Below, one piece after another: positions 20,075 to 29,469 of a stretch of 64,000 bases of DNA. This stretch comes from Candidatus Bathyarchaeota archaeon (GTDB taxonomy: Archaea; Thermoproteota; CALKCG01; B24; DRYS01). The stretch is taken from contig JAGTQC010000003.1 in NCBI GenBank assembly GCA_018396535.1, forward strand, positions 64,988 to 128,987, given 5' to 3'. The notes under the pieces were generated by a model. The model saw only the letters and a list, made by a program, of their open reading frames with translations. It was not told the DNA's origin and made no database searches. Every line of letters begins with the position of its first letter. Positions within the stretch are counted from its first letter, which is position 1. The translations under genes were made by a program, and so were the position numbers.

Positions 20075-21202
20075 TTATACTGCTCTATATTCTTCGAACC
20101 ATTTCTGATACCTGGTTATAGTAACATTGCTTACACTAGGTTTCCTCCTACTTAAGGCATCTGTGAAATCCCTCATATTTACTGGTCTAGGATAGCTTTT
20201 CGGATCATCCACCCTTCCTGTTTCGAAGAATTCTCTAACCACTATAGCATATGCCTCCCTTACAAGCTCTGTAAGATCATGGAACGTATACCCTTCAGTA
20301 ACTCTAGCTATCTTCTCTAGATCTACATCATCATCTAGCATCAGATTCTTCGTAGCTTTCTTCAGCAGAGCTAATCTACCATTATAGTCTGGTGGAGGTA
20401 TATAGATACGTTTCTGGAATCTCCGGATGAAGGGTTCATCTAGATCCCAAGGCTTATTAGTTGCTCCTATAACGTATACATAGCTATACCTTCCCTTCTC
20501 TAGTATTCCATCCATCTCCTTTAGAAGCTGATTTCTAACCCTAACCTCTCCTCCAACCTCCTGGCTCCTTATCCCCGCTATCGAATCTATCTCATCTATG
20601 AATATTATAGCAGGCTTACCTTGTTCAGCATAACCCCTTGCTTCAGAGAATAAGGCTGCTACATTCTTCTCACTCTCCCCCAGCCATTTACTCATAATCG
20701 TAGCCGCATCGACATCGAAGAAGACAGCATCTATCTCGTTAGCTACAGCTGCAGCTAGCATAGTCTTACCGCATCCTGGTGGACCGAAGAATAATATACC
20801 TCGAGGCCATCCTAACGGGAATAGATCAGGCCTCTTTAAAGGGTATACTATAGCTTCGGTTATAGCCTTCTTTGCCTCTTCCAGATCGACTATATCATCC
20901 CATCTTATCGATGGTTTAGAAGCTAGGATAGCCGTGGAAGCTTGTCTAGAAAAATCGCCGCTACCTAGAATCTGAGGTTGAAGTTTAGATCGGAGTTCTT
21001 CAACCCTACGTTGATAGGCTTTAATCCTCTCCTTATATACATGTATATATGGCAGCTCTGGGTAGTACATGCAGATTCTACTAAGGATTTCTATAGCTCT
21101 ACTATACTTCTCGATAGCTCTATCATACTGTCCACTCCGATCGTAGTCTACTGCTTCTGAAGCACTCTTAACGGCAAGCTCTTCGAGTTCACGCATATCC
21201 AT
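20075..21202 (-). CDS. cdvC: CdvC (Vps4-type AAA ATPase with N-terminal MIT domain)
   Basis: N-terminal MIT-like YDRSGQYDRAIEKYSRAIEIL; GPPGCGKTMLAAAVA; IIFIDEIDSIAG; adjacent to cdvA and cdvB. Confidence 0.92.
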   Translation of the reverse strand: MDMRELEELAVKSASEAVDYDRSGQYDRAIEKYSRAIEILSRICMYYPELPYIHVYKERIKAYQRRVEELRSKLQPQILGSGDFSRQASTAILASKPSIRWDDIVDLEEAKKAITEAIVYPLKRPDLFPLGWPRGILFFGPPGCGKTMLAAAVANEIDAVFFDVDAATIMSKWLGESEKNVAALFSEARGYAEQGKPAIIFIDEIDSIAGIRSQEVGGEVRVRNQLLKEMDGILEKGRYSYVYVIGATNKPWDLDEPFIRRFQKRIYIPPPDYNGRLALLKKATKNLMLDDDVDLEKIARVTEGYTFHDLTELVREAYAIVVREFFETGRVDDPKSYPRPVNMRDFTDALSRRKPSVSNVTITRYQKWFEEYRAV

Positions 21203-21249
21203 TAACTACACCCCGTTAACCTTCATTCCTCATATCTATATCGGTATGG

Positions 21250-22074
21250 TTAACGGCTCAAGACTATCTTTCCTTCCTCTTCGAGTGCTTTTAACGCACG
21301 AACAACATCCTCTGGAGATACCTGTAGCTCTTTAGCGCACACCGATATCTTTAAAGCACCTCTATTACTCTGTAAATATTCTAGTATCTTCGTTTTCAAT
21401 TCGTCGAAACTCGGTATCGGAGGGCTAACGGACGGCGCCCCCCCGGTTTGGGTCGGTGTAGTTTTTGGAAGTACGGCTTCAGCTTCTGCTACAGGGATTC
21501 TCTGATTCTCCAACCCCTCCACCGGTAGTTCTGGGAAGCTTTCCCTAATCTTCTGTTCAGCTATGAATGCAGCCTCCTCTATAATCCTCTTAGCTTCATC
21601 GTTTAACTCTATCTCCTCGAGTTTATGCCCGTTTACAACCTTCATCTCGCTAACGGTAGTTATCAATAATCGACTAACCTCCTCTAACCCGTTAGCAACA
21701 TCTGGTACAATATTCGCTATCTGTTTCCTCATCTCTTTTACAAGTCCGAGTACTGGTGCAAGCTGGATCATTAGATCGCTGAACTCCTGTATAGTCTCCA
21801 ACCTTAGGATTACACGTTCTAAAGCTAGCTGTATGCTTAAGAGTAGTTTAGCTATATTCCTAACTTCAGAGCATTCGTTTGCATACATTTTACTCCTCGC
21901 ATAATCCTTAGATAGATATGCTCCAACGCATCTCTCAAAGATCTCCCTATCTCTACGCTGGAGTTTAGCCATTATGTGTTCTAACCTCTCCTTCTGAGAT
22001 TCAAGCTTATATATTGCTATATTTATACGCTCCTTTAAGGATCTTCTAGGAGATGAGAAGAATTTACGTATCAA
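21250..22074 (-). CDS. cdvB: CdvB (ESCRT-III-like, with C-terminal winged helix)
   Basis: ESCRT-III core (MYANECSEVRNIAKLLLSIQLALERVILRLETIQEF); C-terminal winged helix LKISVCAKELQVSPEDVVRALKALEEEGKIVLSR. Confidence 0.9.
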   Translation of the reverse strand: MIRKFFSSPRRSLKERINIAIYKLESQKERLEHIMAKLQRRDREIFERCVGAYLSKDYARSKMYANECSEVRNIAKLLLSIQLALERVILRLETIQEFSDLMIQLAPVLGLVKEMRKQIANIVPDVANGLEEVSRLLITTVSEMKVVNGHKLEEIELNDEAKRIIEEAAFIAEQKIRESFPELPVEGLENQRIPVAEAEAVLPKTTPTQTGGAPSVSPPIPSFDELKTKILEYLQSNRGALKISVCAKELQVSPEDVVRALKALEEEGKIVLSR

Positions 22075-22119
22075 CCTTCATCCCCCGCCGTCCGTTAGCC
22101 CTCGCCTATCTTTACCTAT

Positions 22120-22833
22120 CTACTCTTCTAGCTTCACTACCAACGGCTCTACATGTTTAGCTGATGTAACTTCTATCTTAGATTCTACAACACCACCTGT
22201 CCTAGCCTCGCTTTTAACACTACTCTCCACTATAGGTATGAACCCCTTCTCGGCTACATCTATGAACTTCTCTATATCCTCCTTCTCGCTTCTATAGTAG
22301 TTTATACCCTTCTCTATCGTCGATCTAGCTTCGTTGAACGTTTCAGGTAGTATCTCACCTAGAGTGTACTGTAGCTTTAGTACTGCTAAAACGTATTCTA
22401 GATCCTTAATCCTACCTTCAAGGATCTCCACTCTCTTCTTAAGAGATTCTATAAACGATACCTTCTTGGATTCCAGCTCCTCTATAGCTGAATCATACAT
22501 AGTCTTAAGCTTACTATATGCTTCCTCGGTTATCTCGCCATTCTTGTAAAGTATATCTAGAGCTCTAAGTCTAGCTAGACTTACAGTATATACTCTCTCT
22601 AGTATGTTTGCTTCAACTCTCCATCCATACGTGTATACTAGCCTCCCATTCCTTATCCTTACCCTATCTCCTCTAAGTTTACGATACTCCCCATCGCATG
22701 TTTCGACATCGAACGTTTCGACTTCATTCTTCGCATTAACAGTGAAACCTACTACCCTACCTAGGTTTCTACCATAGTTATCTACTATAGGTTTGCCAAG
22801 AAAATTCTTAACATGTTCAAATCTAAGTGGCAA
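22120..22833 (-). CDS. cdvA: CdvA
   Basis: PRC-barrel-like N-terminus (LGKPIVDNYGRNLGRVVGFTVN), central coiled coil, conserved C-terminal tail VEPLVVKLEE; probable TTG start after GGGGGG. Confidence 0.9.
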   Translation of the reverse strand: MPLRFEHVKNFLGKPIVDNYGRNLGRVVGFTVNAKNEVETFDVETCDGEYRKLRGDRVRIRNGRLVYTYGWRVEANILERVYTVSLARLRALDILYKNGEITEEAYSKLKTMYDSAIEELESKKVSFIESLKKRVEILEGRIKDLEYVLAVLKLQYTLGEILPETFNEARSTIEKGINYYRSEKEDIEKFIDVAEKGFIPIVESSVKSEARTGGVVESKIEVTSAKHVEPLVVKLEE

Positions 22834-22845
22834 GATATAACCCCC

Positions 22846-23472
22846 CTATATCTTCCTATTAGCAGACTCCTTCGATGGCACTTCTGTAGATGGTATCTCT
22901 GGTAGAGCCTCCTTCATCTTCTGTTCAGCTACGAAAGCAGCCTTCTCCAGTATCTGTCTAGCCTCTTCACTTGCAGCTTCTATCTCCCAGCTTCTACCAG
23001 TAGCTTCTCCTACCTCTGCTACTATACCATTAAGCTCCTCTCCTATAGCTCCAAGCTCATAGCTTACCTCAGGTATGATACCTGAGAGCTGCGTCTTAAG
23101 TACGTTAACTACGCTAGCTACAGGAGCCATAACGGCTACTACATCTCCAAACTCCTGCACTGTCTCCAACCTTAGTATAGCTTGCTCTATAGCTAATTGT
23201 GCTCTAAGCATTATATTCAGCATCTTCCTTATCTCAGCACATTCGTTAGCATACATAGCCGCTCTTATAGGATCCTTCGCTAGCTGTGCTTCTACACACT
23301 TCTCGAAGAGGTTCCTATCTTGCTTCTGCATACGTGTAGCAGCCATCTCAAGCTTATCCTTCTGTATCTTAAGCCTATAGATAGTCTTCCCTATCCTCTC
23401 TTTAAGCGGAGGCTGCTTCTTAAGTAGCCCCGTCCCTTTCTCCCATGCTTTGAATAGATCTCTCGTGCTCAT
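22846..23472 (-). CDS. ESCRT-III-like CdvB paralog lacking the winged helix
   Basis: Close internal similarity to the 21250-22074 CdvB core (MYANECAEIRKMLNIMLRAQLAIEQAILRLETVQEFGDV); SD GGAGGTG before ATG. Confidence 0.9.
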   Translation of the reverse strand: MSTRDLFKAWEKGTGLLKKQPPLKERIGKTIYRLKIQKDKLEMAATRMQKQDRNLFEKCVEAQLAKDPIRAAMYANECAEIRKMLNIMLRAQLAIEQAILRLETVQEFGDVVAVMAPVASVVNVLKTQLSGIIPEVSYELGAIGEELNGIVAEVGEATGRSWEIEAASEEARQILEKAAFVAEQKMKEALPEIPSTEVPSKESANRKI

Positions 23473-23522
23473 CTTAAGCCCACCTCCTAGGCTAAGCCCG
23501 AGGGGAGAGAGGTCGGCGAAAC

Positions 23523-23530
23523 TATAAATA
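23523..23530 (-). promoter_or_regulatory. Candidate TATA box of the cdv cluster
   Basis: TATTTATA on minus strand about 50 nt upstream of the first cdv ATG. Confidence 0.45.
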
Positions 23531-23702
23531 CCATTTTAACAGTATCTATCAAAATATGCACATTACATAGGTAAATGTTGATTTTACCGCTAAGATACTT
23601 GGATCATTACATACATACTACAGTAATACTCAAATTATATCTAGAGTATTCGGAGTTGTAAATTTATGAACAAGTTTCGTTAAAATAAATGATTGACCCG
23701 AC

Positions 23703-24392
23703 TTGAATAGGATAGTAGCTATACTAGGTGGAACTGGTAGTCAGGGTTTCGGTTTAGCTTTAAGATGGCTTAAGGCTGGTGAATATGTAATCATAGGATC
23801 CAGATCTAGGGAGAAAGCTCAAGCTAAAGCTGATGAAGCTAGGAGGATACTAGGTAATGGAGTAAGGGTTGAAGGTTGTACTAATAGTGAAGCAGCTGAT
23901 AAAGCTGATATTATCGTATTAACTGTACCATTCGATGCTCAACTTAGTATAATTAGAAGGATAGCGCCATACCTATCCCAAGGGAAGATCCTCGTAGATG
24001 TTACAGTCCCATTAGCATCGATTATAGGAGGAGATCCGTGGAGGATCCTATACCCATGGGATGGCTCTGCAGCTGAACAGGCTGCACGCTATATTCCTAA
24101 AGGTGTAAGGATCGTATCAGCTTTCCATACTATAGGCTCTAGCATACTGTACGATCTAGATAGAGAGGTAGATTGCGACGTATTGATATGTGGTGATGAT
24201 GTAGCAGCTAAACGTATAGTCGCAGAGCTTGCTGAAGAGATACCTGGTGTTAGAGCGATAGATTGTGGTCCACTAGAGAACTCTAGGCTAACAGAATCTC
24301 TAGCCTCCCTGATGATATACCTCTGTAGACTGTACAATGTTAAAGCTGTAGGTGTAAGGATTACAGGTATACGTAACCTTAGATCTATCTAG
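23703..24392 (+). CDS. F420H2:NADP+ oxidoreductase-like (Fno/NpdG family)
   Basis: IVAILGGTGSQGFGLALRWLKAGEYVIIGSRSREKA, VLTVPFDAQ, VSAFHTIGS. Confidence 0.8.
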   Translation: MNRIVAILGGTGSQGFGLALRWLKAGEYVIIGSRSREKAQAKADEARRILGNGVRVEGCTNSEAADKADIIVLTVPFDAQLSIIRRIAPYLSQGKILVDVTVPLASIIGGDPWRILYPWDGSAAEQAARYIPKGVRIVSAFHTIGSSILYDLDREVDCDVLICGDDVAAKRIVAELAEEIPGVRAIDCGPLENSRLTESLASLMIYLCRLYNVKAVGVRITGIRNLRSI

Positions 24393-24973
24393 CCTGCTTT
24401 CTTAGCTCTCTCGTACATACGCTCAAGGGTCCATCTAACAGCGCTCTGTATATCCCTGATCCTAGCTGTATCGTATAGGTTATTGAGTATAAGTTCTCTA
24501 AGCACGCCTTCTTCAACCTTCAATTCATAGTTAAAAGCTCTATCAGGCGGTATCCTACCTCTACTCACAGCCTCCAGATCCTGAGATGTTATCGGTTCTA
24601 AAACCTTCCTTATAAGGAAGGCTCTGAAAGGCTGTATATCCTCTCTTAGAGCTAGTTCTCTAGAGAATACTATCCTCATACGCGTATCTTCACGATATAT
24701 CATGGCTAGTAGAGTACCATCAGATGATCGTATAGGTATACCCCTAGCCTGCTCGACTTGTACCGGCTTAGGTTTAGGTTGTTCAGGAGTAGCTTGTTCT
24801 CGAGCAAGCGTCGATGCTGGCTGAAAGCTCTTCTCAGCTATAACCATACTCAACATAGAGGATAGAGCCGAGAGTATCTCTATCTCACCCTTTAGCTCTC
24901 CCACCCTCTTATCTATCCATTCTTTTAACTCTACCAACTTCTTTACGTCTAGCTCCTCTTTCTCAGATGTCAT
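24389..24973 (-). CDS. Hypothetical protein (N-terminal coiled coil, P/Q-rich linker, C-terminal globular domain)
   Basis: ORF with normal codon usage; 4-nt stop overlap with the convergent gene. Confidence 0.6.
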   Translation of the reverse strand: MTSEKEELDVKKLVELKEWIDKRVGELKGEIEILSALSSMLSMVIAEKSFQPASTLAREQATPEQPKPKPVQVEQARGIPIRSSDGTLLAMIYREDTRMRIVFSRELALREDIQPFRAFLIRKVLEPITSQDLEAVSRGRIPPDRAFNYELKVEEGVLRELILNNLYDTARIRDIQSAVRWTLERMYERAKKAG

Positions 24974-25277
24974 CTAGACGCTCTCGTAGTATACTTCACT
25001 ACTTTTTCAGATTAATCTTTCCCTTCTAAACATGTATAGCTCTGTTTAACCTGTAGCATACTCTTATGCTCTGATCGGTTATGGTGATCCATGTTTAAGG
25101 ATATTAGTCAGCTTATTGAGCCTATATCAAAGCCTAGCTAGGGCTCATTCGAAAACTCCTTCATCATCCCGATTATAAAACCTAGCAATACTGTAGTTTA
25201 AATATTGCTTTTCACAGCTATTAAACCAGAATTACCTGGGAAACAGTTTAGCATATCTTCGGTACGGTGTATCCGGC

Positions 25278-28142
25278 GTGGAGGCTGAGATCAGAGAGCT
25301 GCCATACCCGTTTAATCTATTAGCTAAACCTATAAGAGATGCTTTACTCGAACGTAGGTTTCTAAAACCTACCGAACCACAGGTAGAGGTTATACCTAGG
25401 ATACTTAGAGGTGAGAATATACTACTCTCAGCTCCAACAGGTACTGGTAAAACTGAAGCAGCTGTACTTCCGGTACTAGATATGCTTCTAAAACTACCTG
25501 AACGCAGATCTGGAATATATGCACTCTACATAACACCTCTAAGGGCTTTAAATAGGGATCTATTAGATAGGATTGGATGGTGGTGTGGGAAGGTTGGTGT
25601 AACAGTAGCTGTTAGACATGGCGATACCGATAATAGGGAACGTGTACTACAAGCTAGGAATCCGCCAGAGATGCTTATAACAACACCTGAAACCCTACAA
25701 GCAATCCTTACAGGTAGGATTATGCGTAAGCATCTATCTAGTGTTAGATGGGTTATAGTAGATGAGATACACGAGTTTGCAGAGGATAAGAGAGGTAGTC
25801 AGTTATCTCTAGCTTTAGAGAGACTTACTCTATTAACTTCTAGGGATTTTCAGCGTATAGGATTATCAGCTACTATAGGTAGTCTCGAGGAGGTTGGTAG
25901 ATTCCTAGTAGGTGTAGGTAGAAGGGTATCTGTGGTTAAAGTCCCGGTTGCTAAACATATGAAGCTAGATGTTCTATATCCTCAACCCCAACCTGAAGAT
26001 TACGATTTAGCTGATAAACTGTATACTAGGCCTGAGGTAGCTGCGAGACTTAGACTTCTTAGGAAGCTTATCGAAGAATATGAATCCGTCCTCCTCTTCA
26101 CGAATACACGTTCGATAGCAGAAGTTCTAGCTAGTAGATTCAGGGTTTGGGATGATAGTATACCTATAAGTATCCATCATAGTAGCCTCTCTAAACCTGC
26201 ACGTATAATGGCTGAGGTAGGCTTAAAGAAAGGCGATCTTAAGGGTCTCGTATGCACTTCTAGCCTAGAGTTAGGTATAGATATCGGTAGAGTAGATCTT
26301 ACTGTTCAATACATGAGTCCTAGACAGGTTACGAGGCTTGTACAGAGAGTTGGACGTAGCGGGCATAGCTTAGGTAGGACTTCGAAGGGTATAATAGTCA
26401 CTATGGATGGCGATGATACCCTTGAAGCTATAGTCATAGCTAGGAGAGCATTAAAGGAGGAACTCGAACCAGCTAAGATACCCTACAAGCCTTACGATGT
26501 ATTAGCTCATCAGATAGCAGGACTGCTTATGTATAGGAGGCGGTGGAGGTTCGATGAGATTCTAGAAGCATTTAGGAGAGCCTACCCCTATAGGGATCTC
26601 TCAGAGGAGGATATGGTTAAGGTTCTATCATATATGCATGATAGATATCCTAGATTAGCATGGGTTTCATTCGAGGATAGGATAGTGGTTAAACCTGTAA
26701 GGGGTAAAGCTCTGTATGAATACTATTTCGAGAATCTATCGATGATACCTGATGAGAAGCAGTACCTCGTATACGATGAAGTCAACGATATGCCTGTAGG
26801 TATACTCGACGAAGCCTTCGTAGCCGAGTACGGTGAGCCAGGTATCAAATTCATATGTCAAGGTAGACCTTGGATGCTTATGAGTATAGTAGGCGATAGG
26901 ATATACGTAAAGCCTGTAGATGATCCTACAGGAGCTATACCAAGCTGGGTTGGTGAAGAGATACCTGTTCCATTCGAAGTTGCATCGGAAGTTGGACGTA
27001 TAAGGGGTAAGCTTGAGGAATACTTCAATAAGGGTTTAAGTCTCGAATCATCTGCTAGAAGAATAGCTAGACTATACCCGGCCGATTCATCGACTATCCT
27101 AGAAGCTTTAAAGGAGAGTTGGAGCCATCTAGCTCAGGGATACCCCCTACCTACTGATAGAAGGATGGTTATAGAGGGTTGGGGTGATTATATAATATTA
27201 CATGTACATGGAGGTAGCTTAATCAATAGGAGTTTAGGTAGGATTTTAGGTGATATAATCACAGATAGGTATGGTGTAAGCGTAGCTGTACAACAGGATC
27301 CATATAGAATTATAATACATGTACCCGGTGGATCTATAGCTCCCTCTGAGATCGCTTCGATAATCAAATCCCTTTCTTCCGATGAGGTTCGGGTTAGGGG
27401 TCTAGAAGCTGCTAGGAAGACCGGGTTATTCAAACGTAGACTGGTTCACGTCGCTAGAAGATTCTCAGCTATAAGTGAGGATGTCGATTTCACTGATGTA
27501 TCGCTTAATCAAATAGCTGAAAGTTTGAAGGGAACGGTAGTGTATGAAGAAGCTTTGAAGGAAACCTTGGAGAAGGATATGGATATAGATGGCTTGATAA
27601 AGGATATAATAGAGCCTCTACATAACGGCTCGATGGAGATTATCGTTGTAGAGTCTAGTGAGTTATCTCCACTAGCTAAGATGGGTATAGAGAGGATAGG
27701 TAGGAAGACGGATATAATACCTGCAGATAAGATGAGGAGGATTATCCTTGAATCAGTTAAAGCTAGACTTATGAATGAATCTAGAACCCTAGTATGTACA
27801 GAATGTTTCAAGTATATAGAAACCGTAGTCTTAAAGCTGCTGTCAGATGTTAGATGTCCTTTATGCGGATCGAATCGTTTAGTTCCTTTAAACATGGATG
27901 AGAACGATGCGTATAAACTAGTTTTCAAGGTTAAACGTGATGATAGACTATACGATGAGCTTATCAGAGCTGGTTCGATCGTATCGAGGTATGGGCTACC
28001 AGCTATCTACGCTCTCTCAGCTAGAGGTGTAAACCTAGATGATGTAGAAGCTATACTGGAAGATGAACCTAGGCTCACGGATAGATTCTTCGAGCTTATA
28101 ATGGATGCTGAAAGAAAGGCTTTAGCTAGAAGATACTGGTAG
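25278..28142 (+). CDS. Lhr-type large DEAD/DEAH helicase with C-terminal Zn-binding segment
   Basis: LLSAPTGTGKTEAA, WVIVDEIHEF, GLSATIGSLEEVGRFL, LVQRVGRSGHSLG; CTECFKYIETVVLKLLSDVRCPLCG. Confidence 0.9.
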   Translation: MEAEIRELPYPFNLLAKPIRDALLERRFLKPTEPQVEVIPRILRGENILLSAPTGTGKTEAAVLPVLDMLLKLPERRSGIYALYITPLRALNRDLLDRIGWWCGKVGVTVAVRHGDTDNRERVLQARNPPEMLITTPETLQAILTGRIMRKHLSSVRWVIVDEIHEFAEDKRGSQLSLALERLTLLTSRDFQRIGLSATIGSLEEVGRFLVGVGRRVSVVKVPVAKHMKLDVLYPQPQPEDYDLADKLYTRPEVAARLRLLRKLIEEYESVLLFTNTRSIAEVLASRFRVWDDSIPISIHHSSLSKPARIMAEVGLKKGDLKGLVCTSSLELGIDIGRVDLTVQYMSPRQVTRLVQRVGRSGHSLGRTSKGIIVTMDGDDTLEAIVIARRALKEELEPAKIPYKPYDVLAHQIAGLLMYRRRWRFDEILEAFRRAYPYRDLSEEDMVKVLSYMHDRYPRLAWVSFEDRIVVKPVRGKALYEYYFENLSMIPDEKQYLVYDEVNDMPVGILDEAFVAEYGEPGIKFICQGRPWMLMSIVGDRIYVKPVDDPTGAIPSWVGEEIPVPFEVASEVGRIRGKLEEYFNKGLSLESSARRIARLYPADSSTILEALKESWSHLAQGYPLPTDRRMVIEGWGDYIILHVHGGSLINRSLGRILGDIITDRYGVSVAVQQDPYRIIIHVPGGSIAPSEIASIIKSLSSDEVRVRGLEAARKTGLFKRRLVHVARRFSAISEDVDFTDVSLNQIAESLKGTVVYEEALKETLEKDMDIDGLIKDIIEPLHNGSMEIIVVESSELSPLAKMGIERIGRKTDIIPADKMRRIILESVKARLMNESRTLVCTECFKYIETVVLKLLSDVRCPLCGSNRLVPLNMDENDAYKLVFKVKRDDRLYDELIRAGSIVSRYGLPAIYALSARGVNLDDVEAILEDEPRLTDRFFELIMDAERKALARRYW

Positions 28143-28145
28143 TAT

Positions 28146-28628
28146 TTAGCTAGCGAGTTTAGCTTTCATAAGGTATGCATCCTCTCCATCCAGATAATAG
28201 AAGGGTATTTGTGAAACTATTTCAAACCCAAACTTTCTATACAGATTTATAGCGATAGAGTTTGATACTCTAACCTCTAGTATACATTCCTCCAGCCTCC
28301 TCTCCCTCATGGAATCTAAAGCTTTAGCTAGCAGGGATTTACCTATACCCCTATTCCTATATTCTGGTAGAACAGCTATAGATATTATATGTCCTCTACG
28401 TTTAGCTTTAAGTCTAGGTAGATCGAAGCCTGCTGTCTCCTCCCTACACATGATGTATCCTACGATCTTTCCATCTACTTCGGCTACGTAGAATAGATCT
28501 GGATACTTCTCTCTAATCTCTTCGAAGAATATCGGTGCGTAATTCTCAGGTAGACACCTTCTATTGATCGCTATAACTTCCCTTATATCTTCCCTCCTAC
28601 ATTCCCTTATCCTATACTCATTACTCAA
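28146..28628 (-). CDS. GNAT N-acetyltransferase (RimI/Ard1-like)
   Basis: IREVIAINRRCLPENY, ISIAVLPEYRNRGIGKSLL, LEVRVSNSIAINLYRKFGFE. Confidence 0.88.
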   Translation of the reverse strand: MSNEYRIRECRREDIREVIAINRRCLPENYAPIFFEEIREKYPDLFYVAEVDGKIVGYIMCREETAGFDLPRLKAKRRGHIISIAVLPEYRNRGIGKSLLAKALDSMRERRLEECILEVRVSNSIAINLYRKFGFEIVSQIPFYYLDGEDAYLMKAKLAS

Positions 28629-28734
28629 CTCCTAGATAGGAGTAAACCCTCGCTGACAGGTATATAACGGTTACTAAGGTTTACACAACCTTTTTCTATA
28701 GGTGATAGCATCTCACTTCGATTTGTGATCTATC

Positions 28735-29370
28735 TTGAGTTGGAAGAGTGAAGCTACCCTCTACCTATGCAATATACTTGTGCGTCTCGGCGCTCTGCAA
28801 TTCGGTATGTTTAAGCTTACGAGTGGTAAGATAAGCCCATACTATATAGATCTGAGGATAGTCCCAAGCTTTCCATCAGTATTTAAGAAGGTATGTGAAT
28901 TCTATGTTAAACTACTAGAGGAGGAGGTAGGTATCGATAGATTCGATAGAATAGCGGGTATACCTACAGCTGGGATACCGTTCGCATCGATAACAGCATA
29001 CCTTCTAGACAAGCCTTTAATCTATGTTAGGAAGGAGGAGAGGGCTCATGGACGTGAACGTATGATAGAGGGTGTAGTTAAACCTGGTGATAGAGCTGTA
29101 GTTCTCGATGATCTTATAACAACGGGTAAGAGTATACTTAACGCTGTTAAAGCTTTGAGAGGAGAGGGTGTAATCGTAGAGGATGCTGTAGTCCTTATAG
29201 ATAGGATGGAGGGTGGTAGGGAGAAGCTGGAGGAGGATGGTGTGAAACTCCACTCGGTAGCATCTATACTCGATATAGCTGAGATACTAAGCAATTCTGG
29301 TGTAATAGCTGATGAACAGTATAAGGCTATAGCTAAACAGGTGAGAGGTACAATACATTCATGTAGTTAA
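28735..29370 (+). CDS. pyrE: Orotate phosphoribosyltransferase
   Basis: FKLTSGKISPYYIDLR, VVLDDLITTGKSI PRPP motif. Confidence 0.92.
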   Translation: MSWKSEATLYLCNILVRLGALQFGMFKLTSGKISPYYIDLRIVPSFPSVFKKVCEFYVKLLEEEVGIDRFDRIAGIPTAGIPFASITAYLLDKPLIYVRKEERAHGRERMIEGVVKPGDRAVVLDDLITTGKSILNAVKALRGEGVIVEDAVVLIDRMEGGREKLEEDGVKLHSVASILDIAEILSNSGVIADEQYKAIAKQVRGTIHSCS

Positions 29371-29469
29371 CCCGTCTAGGCTTAGATAACATTTTTCTCT
29401 CCCTACTATTAGTGAAGAATATATCTGCGTGATTCTACATGGTTATATCATCGATAGAAAGCTGGCAGC

